A stretch of DNA of 64,000 nt from Arthrobacter oryzae (GCF_030718995.1 NZ_CP132204.1:3038001-3102000), one strand, 5' to 3'; shown: positions 1 to 9,755, counted from the first letter of the stretch. Translations and numbers: made by a program. Notes: generated by a model from the letters alone, not told the origin.

Positions 1-1
1 C

Positions 2-1852
2 GTGGACGCCGATGACGTTGACGCACTGGAAGAGCGCGGTGTCCTGGCGGTGGAGGACTCCCTGCCCCGCCGCGTCAGGATCCAGAGCCAGTTGGTGGCC
101 GACGTCGTGCGGGAAAACGTGCCGCCGGGCCGGAGCAGCGAACTCCGAGAGATGGTCCTCCTCGCAGCGGCCCCTTCGCTCCGGACGCCTGCCACGGAAC
201 TGCCATTCGCGGTCTGGGCCCTTGACTGCGGTGCCTCCCTGTCACAGGAGGAGTCCCTGTCAGCCGCACGCCTTGCCAACAGGCGGCTGGATGCGGCTCT
301 CGCGCTGCGCTTCGCCCGGTCCATCCCCGGCCACGAAGCACTTGCCGCGGCAGTCACAGAGGAAGTGCTGGCGCTGATGACGCTCGGCGAGGTGGATGAG
401 GCATTGGACGTGGTCCGCCGGCATCGTCAGGCGGCGCCGGAGAACGCCGCGCTCGCCGAATGGATCGGTCTGCTGCTGGCCGAAAGTTCGGTGTTCCTGG
501 CCACCCCGGACGCCTGGCAGGAAGCCTCGGGTTCCTTGGCCAAGGCGCGGAAAGTACTTTATGAGGACACCTCCGGTCCGGCGGCCGGAATGCCTGCACC
601 GGAACTCCGGCGCATCCGGGAACAACTGACTCTTGCCGAGGCTGAAGCCGCAAGCTACGCCGGAACCTACCGTGAGATGGCTGCCACCCTCGCAGAGGCC
701 TTGGATAATGTTGAGTTCCACAGCGCGGAGTTCCGGCTCCAGGCAGGCAGCTGGCTGTGTGAAGCGTGGGCAGTGACGGGACGCCAGACGGAAGCCGCCG
801 AGCTCGCCGAGCAATTGAAGCTGCAGTGCTTGCGGCCTGAGATCCCGGTGGCGATCGCGCAGTCGGTGATCTCCCGGCTGCGCTTCGCCTACCTCGTGGC
901 CGGCAGATGGGATGAGGCGGCAGCGGCCCTGCCCACTGAGGACTGGCTCCCGTCATCCGTCATCTACCGGCGGTTTAGCGCGACGGAGGTTCCGGAGGCG
1001 ATCTGCGCCTGCATGCAGGGGCGTGGACGGGACGGGCTTGACCTGCTTGTTCCGGGGATCAGCCAGTTGCGGATCCAGGACACCGACGGCATCCTGCCCC
1101 TCGCCTGCGCTGCGGCTGCCTACGCATCGGCACTGCAGGGCGAGCGCGAACGGGCGCTTGGGTACCTTGCGGAGACGGAGTCCGGTTCCAGGCGGAAAAC
1201 GTGGAAGGTCTCCCGGGCGGAAGGCTACTTCACGGCACTTGCCCGGGCGGAGCTCGAGGGCTCCCGGACGGGAATTGAACAATTGCTGCGCATGGCGGAG
1301 GACGATCGCGGTTCCGGAAACGTCGGGCATGAGCTGCTGTGCCTCAGCTCGGCTGTCCGGCTGGGGGAGGCAGGTGCGGCGCCGCGGCTGTTGGCCAGTG
1401 CAGGCGACAGCCAGGGTCCTTTCGCGGAACTGTGCGGGCAATACGCCCGTGGCGTTATTTCAGGCGAAGCCGACGAACTCATGGCGGCTGCGAACCTTGC
1501 AGCCAGGATACACAACGACAGGTTTGCCCTGGACATCGCCGAGTCGGTGCTGAACCTCGACCAGGCGCGGATCGAACGGAGCCTTGTCCGGCAGGCCAAG
1601 CACCTGGCGGAGACCTGCCGGAGGAGGTTGCGGACCCCGCAGGATGGAACGCACGACCGGCTCACGCTGACGGCCCGCGAACTCCAGATAGCGCAACTCG
1701 CCGCCGCCGGCGCGAGCAACAAGAGCATTGCGGCCCAGCTGCACGTTTCGGTGCGGACCGTGGAGGGCCACCTCTACCAGATTTACGGCAAGCTAAAAAT
1801 CGAAGAGCGCTTGGAGCTTCCGGTGGCCCTTGGAAGTACAGGAGATGACTAG
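2..1852 (+). CDS. LuxR-family (LAL-like) transcriptional regulator, 5' end cut by window
   Basis: Only the C-terminal 616 residues or so are visible; the frame is open to the window edge, so the GTG at position 2 need not be the true start and an upstream ATPase domain is probably missing. The visible part is an Ala/Leu/Glu-rich helical region of the TPR-like type found between the ATPase and the DNA-binding domain of large ATP-binding LuxR (LAL) regulators. It ends, at about residues 553-612, with a LuxR helix-turn-helix (LTARELQIAQ..., then VRTVEGHLYQIYGKL). The stop is 2 nt before the next LuxR gene, so the two are probably co-transcribed and may act on the polysaccharide genes downstream. 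The family call is firm; the target is inferred. Confidence 0.85.
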   Translation: MDADDVDALEERGVLAVEDSLPRRVRIQSQLVADVVRENVPPGRSSELREMVLLAAAPSLRTPATELPFAVWALDCGASLSQEESLSAARLANRRLDAALALRFARSIPGHEALAAAVTEEVLALMTLGEVDEALDVVRRHRQAAPENAALAEWIGLLLAESSVFLATPDAWQEASGSLAKARKVLYEDTSGPAAGMPAPELRRIREQLTLAEAEAASYAGTYREMAATLAEALDNVEFHSAEFRLQAGSWLCEAWAVTGRQTEAAELAEQLKLQCLRPEIPVAIAQSVISRLRFAYLVAGRWDEAAAALPTEDWLPSSVIYRRFSATEVPEAICACMQGRGRDGLDLLVPGISQLRIQDTDGILPLACAAAAYASALQGERERALGYLAETESGSRRKTWKVSRAEGYFTALARAELEGSRTGIEQLLRMAEDDRGSGNVGHELLCLSSAVRLGEAGAAPRLLASAGDSQGPFAELCGQYARGVISGEADELMAAANLAARIHNDRFALDIAESVLNLDQARIERSLVRQAKHLAETCRRRLRTPQDGTHDRLTLTARELQIAQLAAAGASNKSIAAQLHVSVRTVEGHLYQIYGKLKIEERLELPVALGSTGDD

Positions 1853-1854
1853 CC

Positions 1855-4554
1855 ATGAGTGACACCACCATCACGGCAGAGCGGCTGATCGGGAGATTCG
1901 GCATGGTCGCGTCGGTTGTCGACTGCCTTCTGGACACCAATGGACCCGGGGCGCTGATTCTGGGCGACGCCGGCATTGGCAAGACCGCGCTCACCAACGA
2001 AGTCATTTTTGAGCTTGGCAGCCGGATCCGGACGTTTTACGTCTACGCGGGTCCGTCGCTGTCGGAGGTTCCGTACGCAGCCCTGGCGCCCCTGCTGACC
2101 GCATTGACACCCGGACAGACCGACCAACCACGGGCCGTGCTCAAGGCGTTGGTCACTGAACTGAATCCGGAGGGACTGAGGGACCAGTCCCAGGCGGTGC
2201 TGGTGGTGGAGGACGCCCAGCATCTTGATGACAGCAGCGCAGCAGTCATTGCGCAGTTGGCCGCCGCGGAGGCCGCCCGGGTGGTGCTGCTGTGCAGGCC
2301 GCACCCGTCGCCGCCGCCGGAGGTGCTGCAGATGTGGTCCGAAGGCCTGGTGGACCGTTTCGAACTGCAGCCGCTGAACAGCGAGGAATCGGACGAGTTG
2401 TGCACGCGGGTGCTCGGCTCCCCGCTGGTGCCCAGCGCCAGCGCCGTCCTGTTCAGGTCATCCGGCGGAAACCCGATGTTCCTGCTGGAACTGATCGCTC
2501 ATGCCAAGACCCGCGGCCATCTGCTGCAGCGCAATGACACGTGGGTCCTTTTAGGCGAACCGGGGGCAGCCACTGTCCGGCTGATGGACCTGGTCAGGAA
2601 CCAGATCATGCAGCTGAACCCCCAACAGCGTCAGGCCCTGGAATCAGTGGCGCTGGCCGAGGCCATCCCGCTCAGCGTCCTGCAGCGTGCCAGCGACAGC
2701 CACGCCGTCGATGAACTCAAGGAGCTTCAGTTCATCGCGATCTCGGCCGACGCCGCGAGGCATGTCCGCCTGGCCCAGCCTCTGATCGGGGAAGTGATCA
2801 GGCAGCTGGTCCCGACAGCACGCAGCGTCACCATCCGACGGCGGATCGTTAACCTTCTGGACTCGAGGCCTGAGACCCTGGACGGCAGGCTCCGGCATGT
2901 CACCTGGGCCCTGGAGTCCGGGGCAACGGTCCCTGATGCCGACATCCTTGAGGCCGCCCAGTTGGCGAACCGCCTCTTCATCCCCGACTACGTGGAACGG
3001 GTAGTGGGTGCCATCAGGGATCCGTCCCTGAAGCTCGCGGCACAAGTGGAGTTGGCCCGTGCCAAGCTGTATGGCCGCGATCCCATCGGAGCCGGCCTGT
3101 GCCTAGAGGGCGTGGTGGAACAAGCCACCGACCTGCGCACGGTCCGGCAGGCGTCGATGCTGGCAGCCCAGCTCGCAGCAGGCAAGCGAAACGGGCCGGA
3201 AGCCGTGCTGCGAGCGGCCGATGCGTGGGCAGAGGCTGTCTCCAGACTGGAAGCGGCCGAGCCCGGCTTCGACGCGAAGGAACTGGAGACATCGCGGCTG
3301 GGCAGCAGGCTCCTGGCTCTGGAGGGTTACCAGGCTGCAGGCCGCCACGTGGAAGCGGAGCCGGAGCTACAGAAGATCTGGGAGTCCACGGACGACGACG
3401 AGTCCCGGCTTCTGGCCGGAACGTTGCTGGCGGAGTCGCTGGCGCTCACGGGACGTGCCGTTTCAGCATTGCAGATAGTGATGGTGGTCGAGGACATCCT
3501 TGCCGCCAGTGGGGACCGGCGTCTCGAGTACGCCGAGTTCGTGATGCGGCGCTATCTGCTGGCGTTGCTCCACGCAGGTGAACTCGACGTCCTCGACAAG
3601 TACCTGCAGAACCATATTGCCCAGGCGTCGAACTCCCTCATCTACTTTGGCGGGATGCTGCACCTCGCCGCGGGCACCGCGGACCTGCGCCGGGGGACCA
3701 TCGCGGCCGCCCTCCCGAAACTGAGCCAGGCTGCCGAGGTGCTGCGACTCTCCGACGCCGGCGGCGACCTGCCCGACGCCTTGGCGGCCACCGCATACGC
3801 CGCCTCCATCCTCAACCGGACAGAAACGGCCAAAGCGCATGCCGAGGCCTATGACGCACTGCTGCCTGACCACCGCCATGCGTCGCTGCTGGGGCAGGCG
3901 TACACTGTTGCGGCGCTCGCTGAACGCATCGGTGTCCCGGCCGCGGTATCCAGGCTCACGGCGCTGGCCGACGCGGCGGCATCCTCCGGATTCCTTAGCT
4001 ACGAGATGGAGATCCTGTCCCTTGTCCTCCGGTTGGGGGACCTCTCCGTCGTCCCGCGCCTGGCTGCAACCGCGGAGGGCTGTGAGGGACGCAGCGCGGA
4101 GTTCCTGGCCGCATACTGCCGTGCCCTCGCTGCCAAGGATGTCAACCGGCTCGTGGAAATGAGCGACGCCGCGGCACGGGACGGTCTGGACCTTTCTGCA
4201 GCCGAATGCGCTGCCCATGCCCTGCGGATCCTGGAGACGCGTGGAGACAAGCCACGCCAATTCGAGGCCCAGAAACTGGTCAAACAGCGCAACGCAGCGC
4301 TCAACAAAACCGGGGGTTCGGCTACCGAGGTCCCGCCGGACCTCCACAAGCTGACGCGGCGCGAGCAGGAAATTGCCGCCCTTGTCCAGGCCGGGGCCAG
4401 CAACCGGGAAATTGCCCTTCGGCTCGGGCTGTCACTCCGGACTGTGGAAGGGCATCTTTACCGGATGTTCGCGAAACTCGGCATTAGTCATCGGGAAGAC
4501 CTGGCTTTGGTCGCCTACGGCGCCCGCCACGCCGGGCTGCACGGGACAGCCTGA
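1855..4554 (+). CDS. LAL-type LuxR-family ATPase transcriptional regulator
   Basis: An 899-residue STAND/LAL regulator: an N-terminal ATPase, a long helical repeat region, and a C-terminal LuxR DNA-binding domain. Walker A is GDAGIGKT at residues 37-44, with the canonical Lys43. A Walker B-like VLVVEDAQ lies near residue 115. The HTH occupies about residues 830-890 (LTRREQEIAALVQAGASNRE..., LRTVEGHLYRMF). It starts 2 nt after the preceding LuxR gene and is followed by about 500 bp with a regulatory region and then the UDP-sugar dehydrogenase. Such proteins bind ATP and an unknown inducer and activate transcription. Position suggests control of the exopolysaccharide genes, which is an inference. 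Confidence 0.88.
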   Translation: MSDTTITAERLIGRFGMVASVVDCLLDTNGPGALILGDAGIGKTALTNEVIFELGSRIRTFYVYAGPSLSEVPYAALAPLLTALTPGQTDQPRAVLKALVTELNPEGLRDQSQAVLVVEDAQHLDDSSAAVIAQLAAAEAARVVLLCRPHPSPPPEVLQMWSEGLVDRFELQPLNSEESDELCTRVLGSPLVPSASAVLFRSSGGNPMFLLELIAHAKTRGHLLQRNDTWVLLGEPGAATVRLMDLVRNQIMQLNPQQRQALESVALAEAIPLSVLQRASDSHAVDELKELQFIAISADAARHVRLAQPLIGEVIRQLVPTARSVTIRRRIVNLLDSRPETLDGRLRHVTWALESGATVPDADILEAAQLANRLFIPDYVERVVGAIRDPSLKLAAQVELARAKLYGRDPIGAGLCLEGVVEQATDLRTVRQASMLAAQLAAGKRNGPEAVLRAADAWAEAVSRLEAAEPGFDAKELETSRLGSRLLALEGYQAAGRHVEAEPELQKIWESTDDDESRLLAGTLLAESLALTGRAVSALQIVMVVEDILAASGDRRLEYAEFVMRRYLLALLHAGELDVLDKYLQNHIAQASNSLIYFGGMLHLAAGTADLRRGTIAAALPKLSQAAEVLRLSDAGGDLPDALAATAYAASILNRTETAKAHAEAYDALLPDHRHASLLGQAYTVAALAERIGVPAAVSRLTALADAAASSGFLSYEMEILSLVLRLGDLSVVPRLAATAEGCEGRSAEFLAAYCRALAAKDVNRLVEMSDAAARDGLDLSAAECAAHALRILETRGDKPRQFEAQKLVKQRNAALNKTGGSATEVPPDLHKLTRREQEIAALVQAGASNREIALRLGLSLRTVEGHLYRMFAKLGISHREDLALVAYGARHAGLHGTA

Positions 4555-5058
4555 CCCGGCGCCGGTTCAGCACCCGTCTCTCCGCACGCACCGGCCGTCA
4601 AGCCTCCGGTGGCCCGTGCAATTTTGTCGCGCCCGCTCATCGGACCGCCCCTGCATTCTGGCTGCTCTCATGCGAGTACCGATGCGAGTGGTAGGGGCGG
4701 AACGGGCGGGTACCACCCCGTTCCCCTCAGTGATGCACCCGTAAAGACGGGTAGAGCCCACTCGCGCCCCCGCAGGTGGTTGGTTAATACGCTGTAGTTT
4801 GTTGGGCCGCAGGCATCTATTGGGGAAAGTAGTGGGTCTTTAAATGCATCAACCAGCTGACACTTGGCTTTCGGAATTTCATGTGGCGATCCACCTGGAA
4901 CACTCCTCCAGGGCGACCAGCATACCGCCGATCGCGGGCACCCCATTCGAGCCGGCGACGATCCGGGCAGCGTCTCCTGAGACCAGGACCTGCCTGCCTT
5001 CGTCGTCGTCGGCTTTCTTACAAACGGGACATATAGGACACCGGGAGGTCGGTTTAGC
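4555..5058 (+). promoter_or_regulatory. Intergenic regulatory region and long leader upstream of the UDP-sugar dehydrogenase
   Basis: No convincing complete gene. It holds GCGAGT half-sites at 4672 and 4684, an inverted repeat GGAACGGG...CCCGTTCC near 4697-4726, and the opposing box GCCCACTCGCGCC starting at 4756. A TTAATA-type -10-like element lies at 4784-4789. The ACTC core (4760) sits about 25 bp upstream of the TA of the -10-like element, where a -35 would be. The same arrangement occurs upstream of the genes at 12333 and 17054. A transcript from here would have a leader of about 260 nt. The minus strand of 4879-5013 may hold a gene remnant, listed separately. Confidence 0.5.
4879..5013 (-). 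pseudogene. Possible remnant of a minus-strand coding sequence
   Basis: Read on the minus strand, this stretch gives an uninterrupted peptide of about 44 residues ending at a TGA, with fragments such as QVLVSGDAARIVAGSNG and GGMLVALEE. In 36 of 44 codons the third base is G or C, like the real genes here, whereas the plus-strand frame over the same bases is much less biased. No in-frame start is visible outside the dehydrogenase gene, so a complete gene is unlikely. It may be the 3' end of a gene lost when the dehydrogenase region was rearranged. The peptide was not assigned to a family. Weak evidence. Confidence 0.22.
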
Positions 5059-6492
5059 ATGACACCGAACACCAAACTGAAGACCCATAAGGCCGCGCTG
5101 ACCGGGGCCGAGCTTCCACCGTTGCTGGAGGCTGCCCGGAAGTGGCCGGAAAACGGCTCGCCGGCGCCTGAGCTGGCCGCCGGGACAACTGAAGCTGATT
5201 CTTTGGCGAACGACGCAGCCGGCCAGGACCACACGTTCACGTTCGACGTCGCCATCGTCGGACTGGGCTACGTTGGCCTGCCCACCGCGCTTGCCATCAA
5301 CGCCTCCGGACGGCGCGTCCTGGGACTGGACGTGTCCGAGAACAGGCTCGCCATCATCCGGTCCCGGCAGGCAGACCTGCTGGACTCGGACAAGGTCCGG
5401 CTGGGTGAGGCGCTGGAAGATCCCTCGTTCATGATCAGCACGGACCTCTCATTGCTGGCCCGGGCAGCAGCAGTGGTGGTATGCGTCCCCACCCCTGTGG
5501 ATCCTTACCTGGTGCCCGACCTCGGGATCCTTCGGGCGGCATGCGCCTCCGTGGTCGAATTCGCAGTACCTGGCCAGCTGCTGATGCTGACGTCCACCAC
5601 CTACGTGGGCTCCACCCGGGACCTGCTGGCAGTGCCGCTGGCCGCCAAGGGTCTGATTCCCGGACGGGATGTGTACGTGGCCTTCTCGCCGGAACGCATC
5701 AACCCCGGAGTAGATGCCTTCTCGCATGAGGACGTTCCCCGGGTCGTGGGCGGCGTAACGCCGGCTTGCGGTGAAGCCGCAGAGGCGCTGCTCCAGGCCA
5801 GCACCAAGCTGGTGCACGTCGTGCCGTCCGCCGATGTGGCAGAGATGACCAAACTCGTCGAAAACACCTTCCGGGCGGTGAACATCGCCCTGGCCAACGA
5901 GTTTGCGGACATCTGCCACGAGCTGGGCATGGAGGTCATGGACGTCATCGATGCTGCCTCGACGAAGCCTTACGGCTTCATGCCCTTCACTCCGGGTCCC
6001 GGCGTCGGAGGCCACTGCATTCCCTGCGACCCGCACTACCTGCTGTGGCAGCTGAGGAAAGCCAGGGTTACAGCGCCAGTTATCGAGCACGCCATGGCAG
6101 GCATCGCCGGAAGGCCCCACCAGGTAGTGGAAAAGGCCCGCCGCATCCTGTCGGACCGGAACCACGGAATCAAGGGAGCCCGTGTGTTGCTCCTTGGCGT
6201 CGCTTACAAACCCGATGTGGAGGACCTCCGCGAGTCGCCGGCCCTGGAAATCATCGCCGCAATGGTGGCCGACGGCGCTGTCGTCGCCTACCACGATCCG
6301 TGGTGCCCCACCGCTCCCGACGGCCAGGGAAGTGCCTTGGAGTCTCTGGCGGATCCGTCGGACTGGGACGCCGACCTGGTCATCCTTCACACCAGGCACT
6401 CCGAGATGGACATCGACTGGCTGCGCGACGCGCCCGCCGTCCTTGACACCACCTACCGGCTTCCAGCCGGAAGCAACGTCACGCGGTTGTGA
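5059..6492 (+). CDS. UDP-N-acetylhexosamine/UDP-glucose 6-dehydrogenase family protein
   Basis: A 477-residue nucleotide-sugar dehydrogenase that oxidises the C6 hydroxyl of a UDP-sugar to a uronic acid with two NAD+. The NAD-binding Rossmann motif (VGLGYVGLP) lies at about residues 65-75, after an unusual N-terminal extension of about 60 residues. The catalytic Cys is C320 in PGPGVGGHCIPCDP. That motif is typical of the WecC/WbpA group (UDP-ManNAc or UDP-GlcNAc dehydrogenases). UDP-glucose dehydrogenases usually have GGSCFPKD, so a UDP-HexNAc uronate is the likelier product. The epimerase follows after 65 nt. The enzyme probably supplies the acidic sugar for the polysaccharide locus. Confidence 0.88.
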   Translation: MTPNTKLKTHKAALTGAELPPLLEAARKWPENGSPAPELAAGTTEADSLANDAAGQDHTFTFDVAIVGLGYVGLPTALAINASGRRVLGLDVSENRLAIIRSRQADLLDSDKVRLGEALEDPSFMISTDLSLLARAAAVVVCVPTPVDPYLVPDLGILRAACASVVEFAVPGQLLMLTSTTYVGSTRDLLAVPLAAKGLIPGRDVYVAFSPERINPGVDAFSHEDVPRVVGGVTPACGEAAEALLQASTKLVHVVPSADVAEMTKLVENTFRAVNIALANEFADICHELGMEVMDVIDAASTKPYGFMPFTPGPGVGGHCIPCDPHYLLWQLRKARVTAPVIEHAMAGIAGRPHQVVEKARRILSDRNHGIKGARVLLLGVAYKPDVEDLRESPALEIIAAMVADGAVVAYHDPWCPTAPDGQGSALESLADPSDWDADLVILHTRHSEMDIDWLRDAPAVLDTTYRLPAGSNVTRL

Positions 6493-6557
6493 GTCAGGGT
6501 CCTGATTCCAGGTAGTGATTCCAGCGGCCCCGCTGAGCTCAAAAGAAAGCAGGAGAA

Positions 6558-7565
6558 GTGAAAACAGCAATCACCGGCGGAGCCGGCTTCATTGGGAGCC
6601 ATCTCGTGGAGCACCTCCTTGCGGCCGGGGACACCGTCACCGTACTGGATGATCTCTCAACCGGTCGCCTGGAAAACCTGAGGGCTGTCATCGGCCACCG
6701 GGATTTCCATTTCGTGGAAGGCAGCATCCTGGACCGCGAGGCCGTGGACAAGGTGGTTGCCGGCGCAGACAGGGTCTTCCACCTGGCGGCCGCCGTCGGC
6801 GTAAACCTCATCGTGGAGCACCCACTGGAGAGCCTGCGCACCAACATCCATGGCACGGAAGTGGTCCTGGACGCTGTCCTGGAATCCGGCGCCACGCTGC
6901 TCCTCGCGTCCACCAGCGAAATCTATGGGAAAAACACGTCGGACAGCCTCTCGGAGGAGTCCGACCGGATCCTCGGCTCCGCGCTCAAGTCCAGGTGGAC
7001 CTACGCGGCGGCCAAGGGCATCGACGAGGCATTCGCGCACGCATACTGGCGGCAGTTTGGCCTCCCTGTCGCGATCGTGCGGCTGTTCAATACGGTGGGC
7101 CCACGGCAGACGGGCCGTTACGGAATGGTGGTGCCGCGCCTGGTCAAGCAGGCACTCGCAGGAGAACCGTTGACTGTCTACGGCGACGGTCACCAGACAC
7201 GGTGCTTCTCGTACGTTGGCGACATCGTCCCGGCCATCACCAAAATCTCCGAAGAGAAATCCGCCTACGGCAATGCCTACAACCTGGGCGGCAGCTACGA
7301 GATCTCGATCCTGACGCTCGCGCAGCGGATCGTGGAGCTGCTCGGCAGCGAAAGCCCGATCACGCTGGTGCCCTACGAGCAGGCGTATGCCGAGGGATAT
7401 GAAGACATGCGCCGCCGTGTGCCAAACAACGGTAAGGCGAAGGACCTGGTGGGCTTCGACCCTAAAACAACACTGGACCAGATCATCTTGAACGTGGCGG
7501 CCGACCACCGCCCGGTGAAAGCACCCGATCCGCTCGGGTGGAAAGTCACGATGGCGGCCAACTAG
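6558..7565 (+). CDS. NAD-dependent epimerase/dehydratase (extended SDR) for a nucleotide sugar
   Basis: A 335-residue extended short-chain dehydrogenase. The NAD motif TGGAGFIG is at residues 6-13, the active-site Ser/Thr region is STSEIYG, and the catalytic YAAAK has Tyr149 and Lys153. The C-terminal half carries the substrate-binding features of UDP-sugar 4-epimerases and UDP-glucuronate decarboxylases (GPRQTGRYGMVVPR). It lies 65 nt after the UDP-sugar dehydrogenase, with AGGAGAAG just upstream of the GTG start. The pair probably makes a modified uronic or epimerised UDP-sugar for export. Family certain; whether it epimerises or decarboxylates cannot be told from sequence alone. Confidence 0.88.
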   Translation: MKTAITGGAGFIGSHLVEHLLAAGDTVTVLDDLSTGRLENLRAVIGHRDFHFVEGSILDREAVDKVVAGADRVFHLAAAVGVNLIVEHPLESLRTNIHGTEVVLDAVLESGATLLLASTSEIYGKNTSDSLSEESDRILGSALKSRWTYAAAKGIDEAFAHAYWRQFGLPVAIVRLFNTVGPRQTGRYGMVVPRLVKQALAGEPLTVYGDGHQTRCFSYVGDIVPAITKISEEKSAYGNAYNLGGSYEISILTLAQRIVELLGSESPITLVPYEQAYAEGYEDMRRRVPNNGKAKDLVGFDPKTTLDQIILNVAADHRPVKAPDPLGWKVTMAAN

Positions 7566-7645
7566 CCGTCCGTGAGGTGCCGCGCCGTACGGGGGGCGGC
7601 AACCGTCAAAAGTTATGTGCACCTTCGACGAAAGAGTTGAGTTCC

Positions 7646-9622
7646 ATGACGCTTCTGCAACGCTACACTGCGGTCTCGGAGCCCCGACACAGGGCTGAGC
7701 GACCTCCCGGCCGGCGCAAGTCACGCTGGCTGGCAGCTTCCACAACGGTGGCCCTGGCCGCCTCCTTGCTGGGGCTCACCGCCCCGGCCGCCAACGCTGT
7801 TGGCGAAACTGTCGTGACGCTGACGTTCGACGACGCCAACGCCGACCAGATTGCGGCCGCGGCCAAGATCAATGCGCTGGGGATGCCCGGCACGTTCTTC
7901 CTGCCGTCGGGCTACATGAACCGGCCGAACTATATGACCGCCGCGCAGGCCAAGGCCCTGCAGGATGCAGGTAACGAGATCGGCGGCCACAGCGTGACCC
8001 ACGCTGACCTGGCTGCGGTGGGACCCGATGAGCTGAAGCGGCAGGTCTGCTCCGACCGGGTGACGCTGGCAGGCTACGGACTGGACATCCAGAACTTCGC
8101 ATATCCCTTCGCGTCGGCCAATGATGCCGCCAAGGCGGCCGTTGCAGCGTGCGGATACAACAGCGCACGCGGTCTGGGCGACATCCGGAGCAAGGTGGCG
8201 GGATCCGAGACCTTTCCGTTTGCCGAGAGCCTGACCCCGGGAGATCTTTACTATACCGGCGCGCCGGACCAGCTCGATGAGACCTGGACGTTGGCAGACC
8301 TCAAAACCCTGGTCACCCAGGCGAAGGCAAACGGGGGCGGCTGGGTCCAGCTGACCTTCCACCACGTGGGCACCGGCATCGACCCCGTCTCGGGTGTGAA
8401 GGATCCCCTGACCATCAGCACGGACGTCTTCAACCAGTTTGCCGACTGGCTGGCAGGTGAGGAAACCTCAACGGCAAACACTGCCACTCCGGTGCAGGTC
8501 AAGACCGTCAAGGAAGTCATTGGCGGAACCACCAAGCCGCTGGTGGCGGGCCCGCCGGCTCCGGCACCCCGGACCACCGGCAACCTCATCAAGAATCCAA
8601 GCCTTGAGACCCCCGGACTCAACGGGTCGCTGCTTCCGCGTTGCTGGCAGGGTGGCGGTTACGGAACCAACACCCGCACGTTCTCCAACGTTTCACCCGG
8701 CCACGGCGGCACAGCCACGGCTGCACAGCAGCTTGTGGTCTCGGGGTACGCCACCGGAGACGGTAAGCTGCTGCCTCAGCTGGACACAGGGGAGTGCGCT
8801 CCCAGCGCGATTCCCGGACACACCTACGTGGCCAAGGCCTGGTACAAGGCAGTGGGCGGTGTGACGCAATTCGACGCCCACTACCGCACGTCCCAGGGTG
8901 CCTGGGTCTATTGGACTTCGAGTCCCTGGTTTGCCGCGTCCGACACGTGGGTCCAGGCCTCGTGGGAGAGTCCGGCTGTTCCAGCGGATGCCACGGCCAT
9001 CAGCATCGGTCTGAATCTCTTTGCCAACGGCACCCTGACCACCGATGACTATGAGCTGTATGACAAAGCAGGCGTCAAGACGTTCACGGACATTCCTTCG
9101 ACGTTCCTCTTCTACAACGAGATCAGCTGGATGGCGAACAACCTGATCACCACGGGTTACGCCGATGGAACATTCAAGCCGGGGCAGACCTTGGACCGCG
9201 GAATGATGGCGGCTTTCCTTTACCGCTTTGCGGGAAGCCCGGCCATACCGGCCGGTCCGCAAAGGTTCCCGGATGTTCCAACTACCCATGATTTCTACAA
9301 TGAGATCCAGTGGCTTGCCTCGCAGAACATCACCAGGGGGTTTGCCGACGGCGGGTACCATCCCTACGAGCAAGTCAACCGTGACCAGATGGCGGCGTTC
9401 ATGTACCGAATGAACGGCAGCCCGGCGGTCCCGGCAACGGCCCCTGTGTTCCCCGACGTCGGACCCGGTAACGGCTTCTACAACGAGGTGCGATGGCTGG
9501 CTGCCATGGGAATTACCTTCGGCTTTGCCGACGGAACCTTCAGGCCCGGCGCATCCATAAACCGCGACCAGGTGGCGGCCTTTATCTACCGCTATAACCT
9601 GAACTTCCCCAAGGGCATGTAA
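7646..9622 (+). CDS. Secreted NodB-type polysaccharide deacetylase with carbohydrate-binding-like module and three SLH repeats
   Basis: 658 residues from the ATG at 7646; a longer frame from 7538 would overlap the epimerase and lacks a signal-peptide layout. An Arg-rich segment and a hydrophobic stretch ending ANA make a signal peptide of about 50 residues. The NodB domain (about 52-250) keeps the catalytic residues: TFDD (Asp62 base, Asp63 metal), HSVTH (His115, His119 metal) and FHH (His239/240). A beta-rich carbohydrate-binding-like module follows at about 312-470. Three S-layer-homology repeats (FxDVP...FYNEIxWLA...GFADGxF.P...RDQMAAFxYR) fill about 478-658. Likely a wall-anchored deacetylase acting on N-acetylated polysaccharide. 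Confidence 0.9.
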   Translation: MTLLQRYTAVSEPRHRAERPPGRRKSRWLAASTTVALAASLLGLTAPAANAVGETVVTLTFDDANADQIAAAAKINALGMPGTFFLPSGYMNRPNYMTAAQAKALQDAGNEIGGHSVTHADLAAVGPDELKRQVCSDRVTLAGYGLDIQNFAYPFASANDAAKAAVAACGYNSARGLGDIRSKVAGSETFPFAESLTPGDLYYTGAPDQLDETWTLADLKTLVTQAKANGGGWVQLTFHHVGTGIDPVSGVKDPLTISTDVFNQFADWLAGEETSTANTATPVQVKTVKEVIGGTTKPLVAGPPAPAPRTTGNLIKNPSLETPGLNGSLLPRCWQGGGYGTNTRTFSNVSPGHGGTATAAQQLVVSGYATGDGKLLPQLDTGECAPSAIPGHTYVAKAWYKAVGGVTQFDAHYRTSQGAWVYWTSSPWFAASDTWVQASWESPAVPADATAISIGLNLFANGTLTTDDYELYDKAGVKTFTDIPSTFLFYNEISWMANNLITTGYADGTFKPGQTLDRGMMAAFLYRFAGSPAIPAGPQRFPDVPTTHDFYNEIQWLASQNITRGFADGGYHPYEQVNRDQMAAFMYRMNGSPAVPATAPVFPDVGPGNGFYNEVRWLAAMGITFGFADGTFRPGASINRDQVAAFIYRYNLNFPKGM

Positions 9623-9650
9623 GGCGCCCGGGTAGGTCCCAGCACGGCCG

Positions 9651-9693
9651 GGGCGGCCGCGCAGTCGGAGGAATCTCCTACGCGCGGCCGCCC
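9651..9693. terminator. Perfect 12-bp inverted repeat after the SLH deacetylase
   Basis: GGGCGGCCGCGC at 9651-9662 pairs with GCGCGGCCGCCC at 9682-9693, with GGAG/CTCC also able to pair inside the loop. It lies 28 nt after the deacetylase stop. There is no T-tract, so it could be a factor-assisted terminator or an mRNA-stabilising hairpin rather than a standard intrinsic terminator. Confidence 0.5.
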
Positions 9694-9755
9694 TCGCCGC
9701 TGTTCAGTCCAGTACAGTCCGCAACACTGAAAATTCATCGGTTCGGGGGGATCAA

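Noticed and set aside
4844..5062. 72-codon plus-strand ORF whose TGA overlaps the dehydrogenase ATG by 4 nt
   Set aside because: Codon third positions are weakly G/C biased, the sequence looks unlike protein, and the opposite strand has the better coding signal. The 4-nt overlap alone is not enough.
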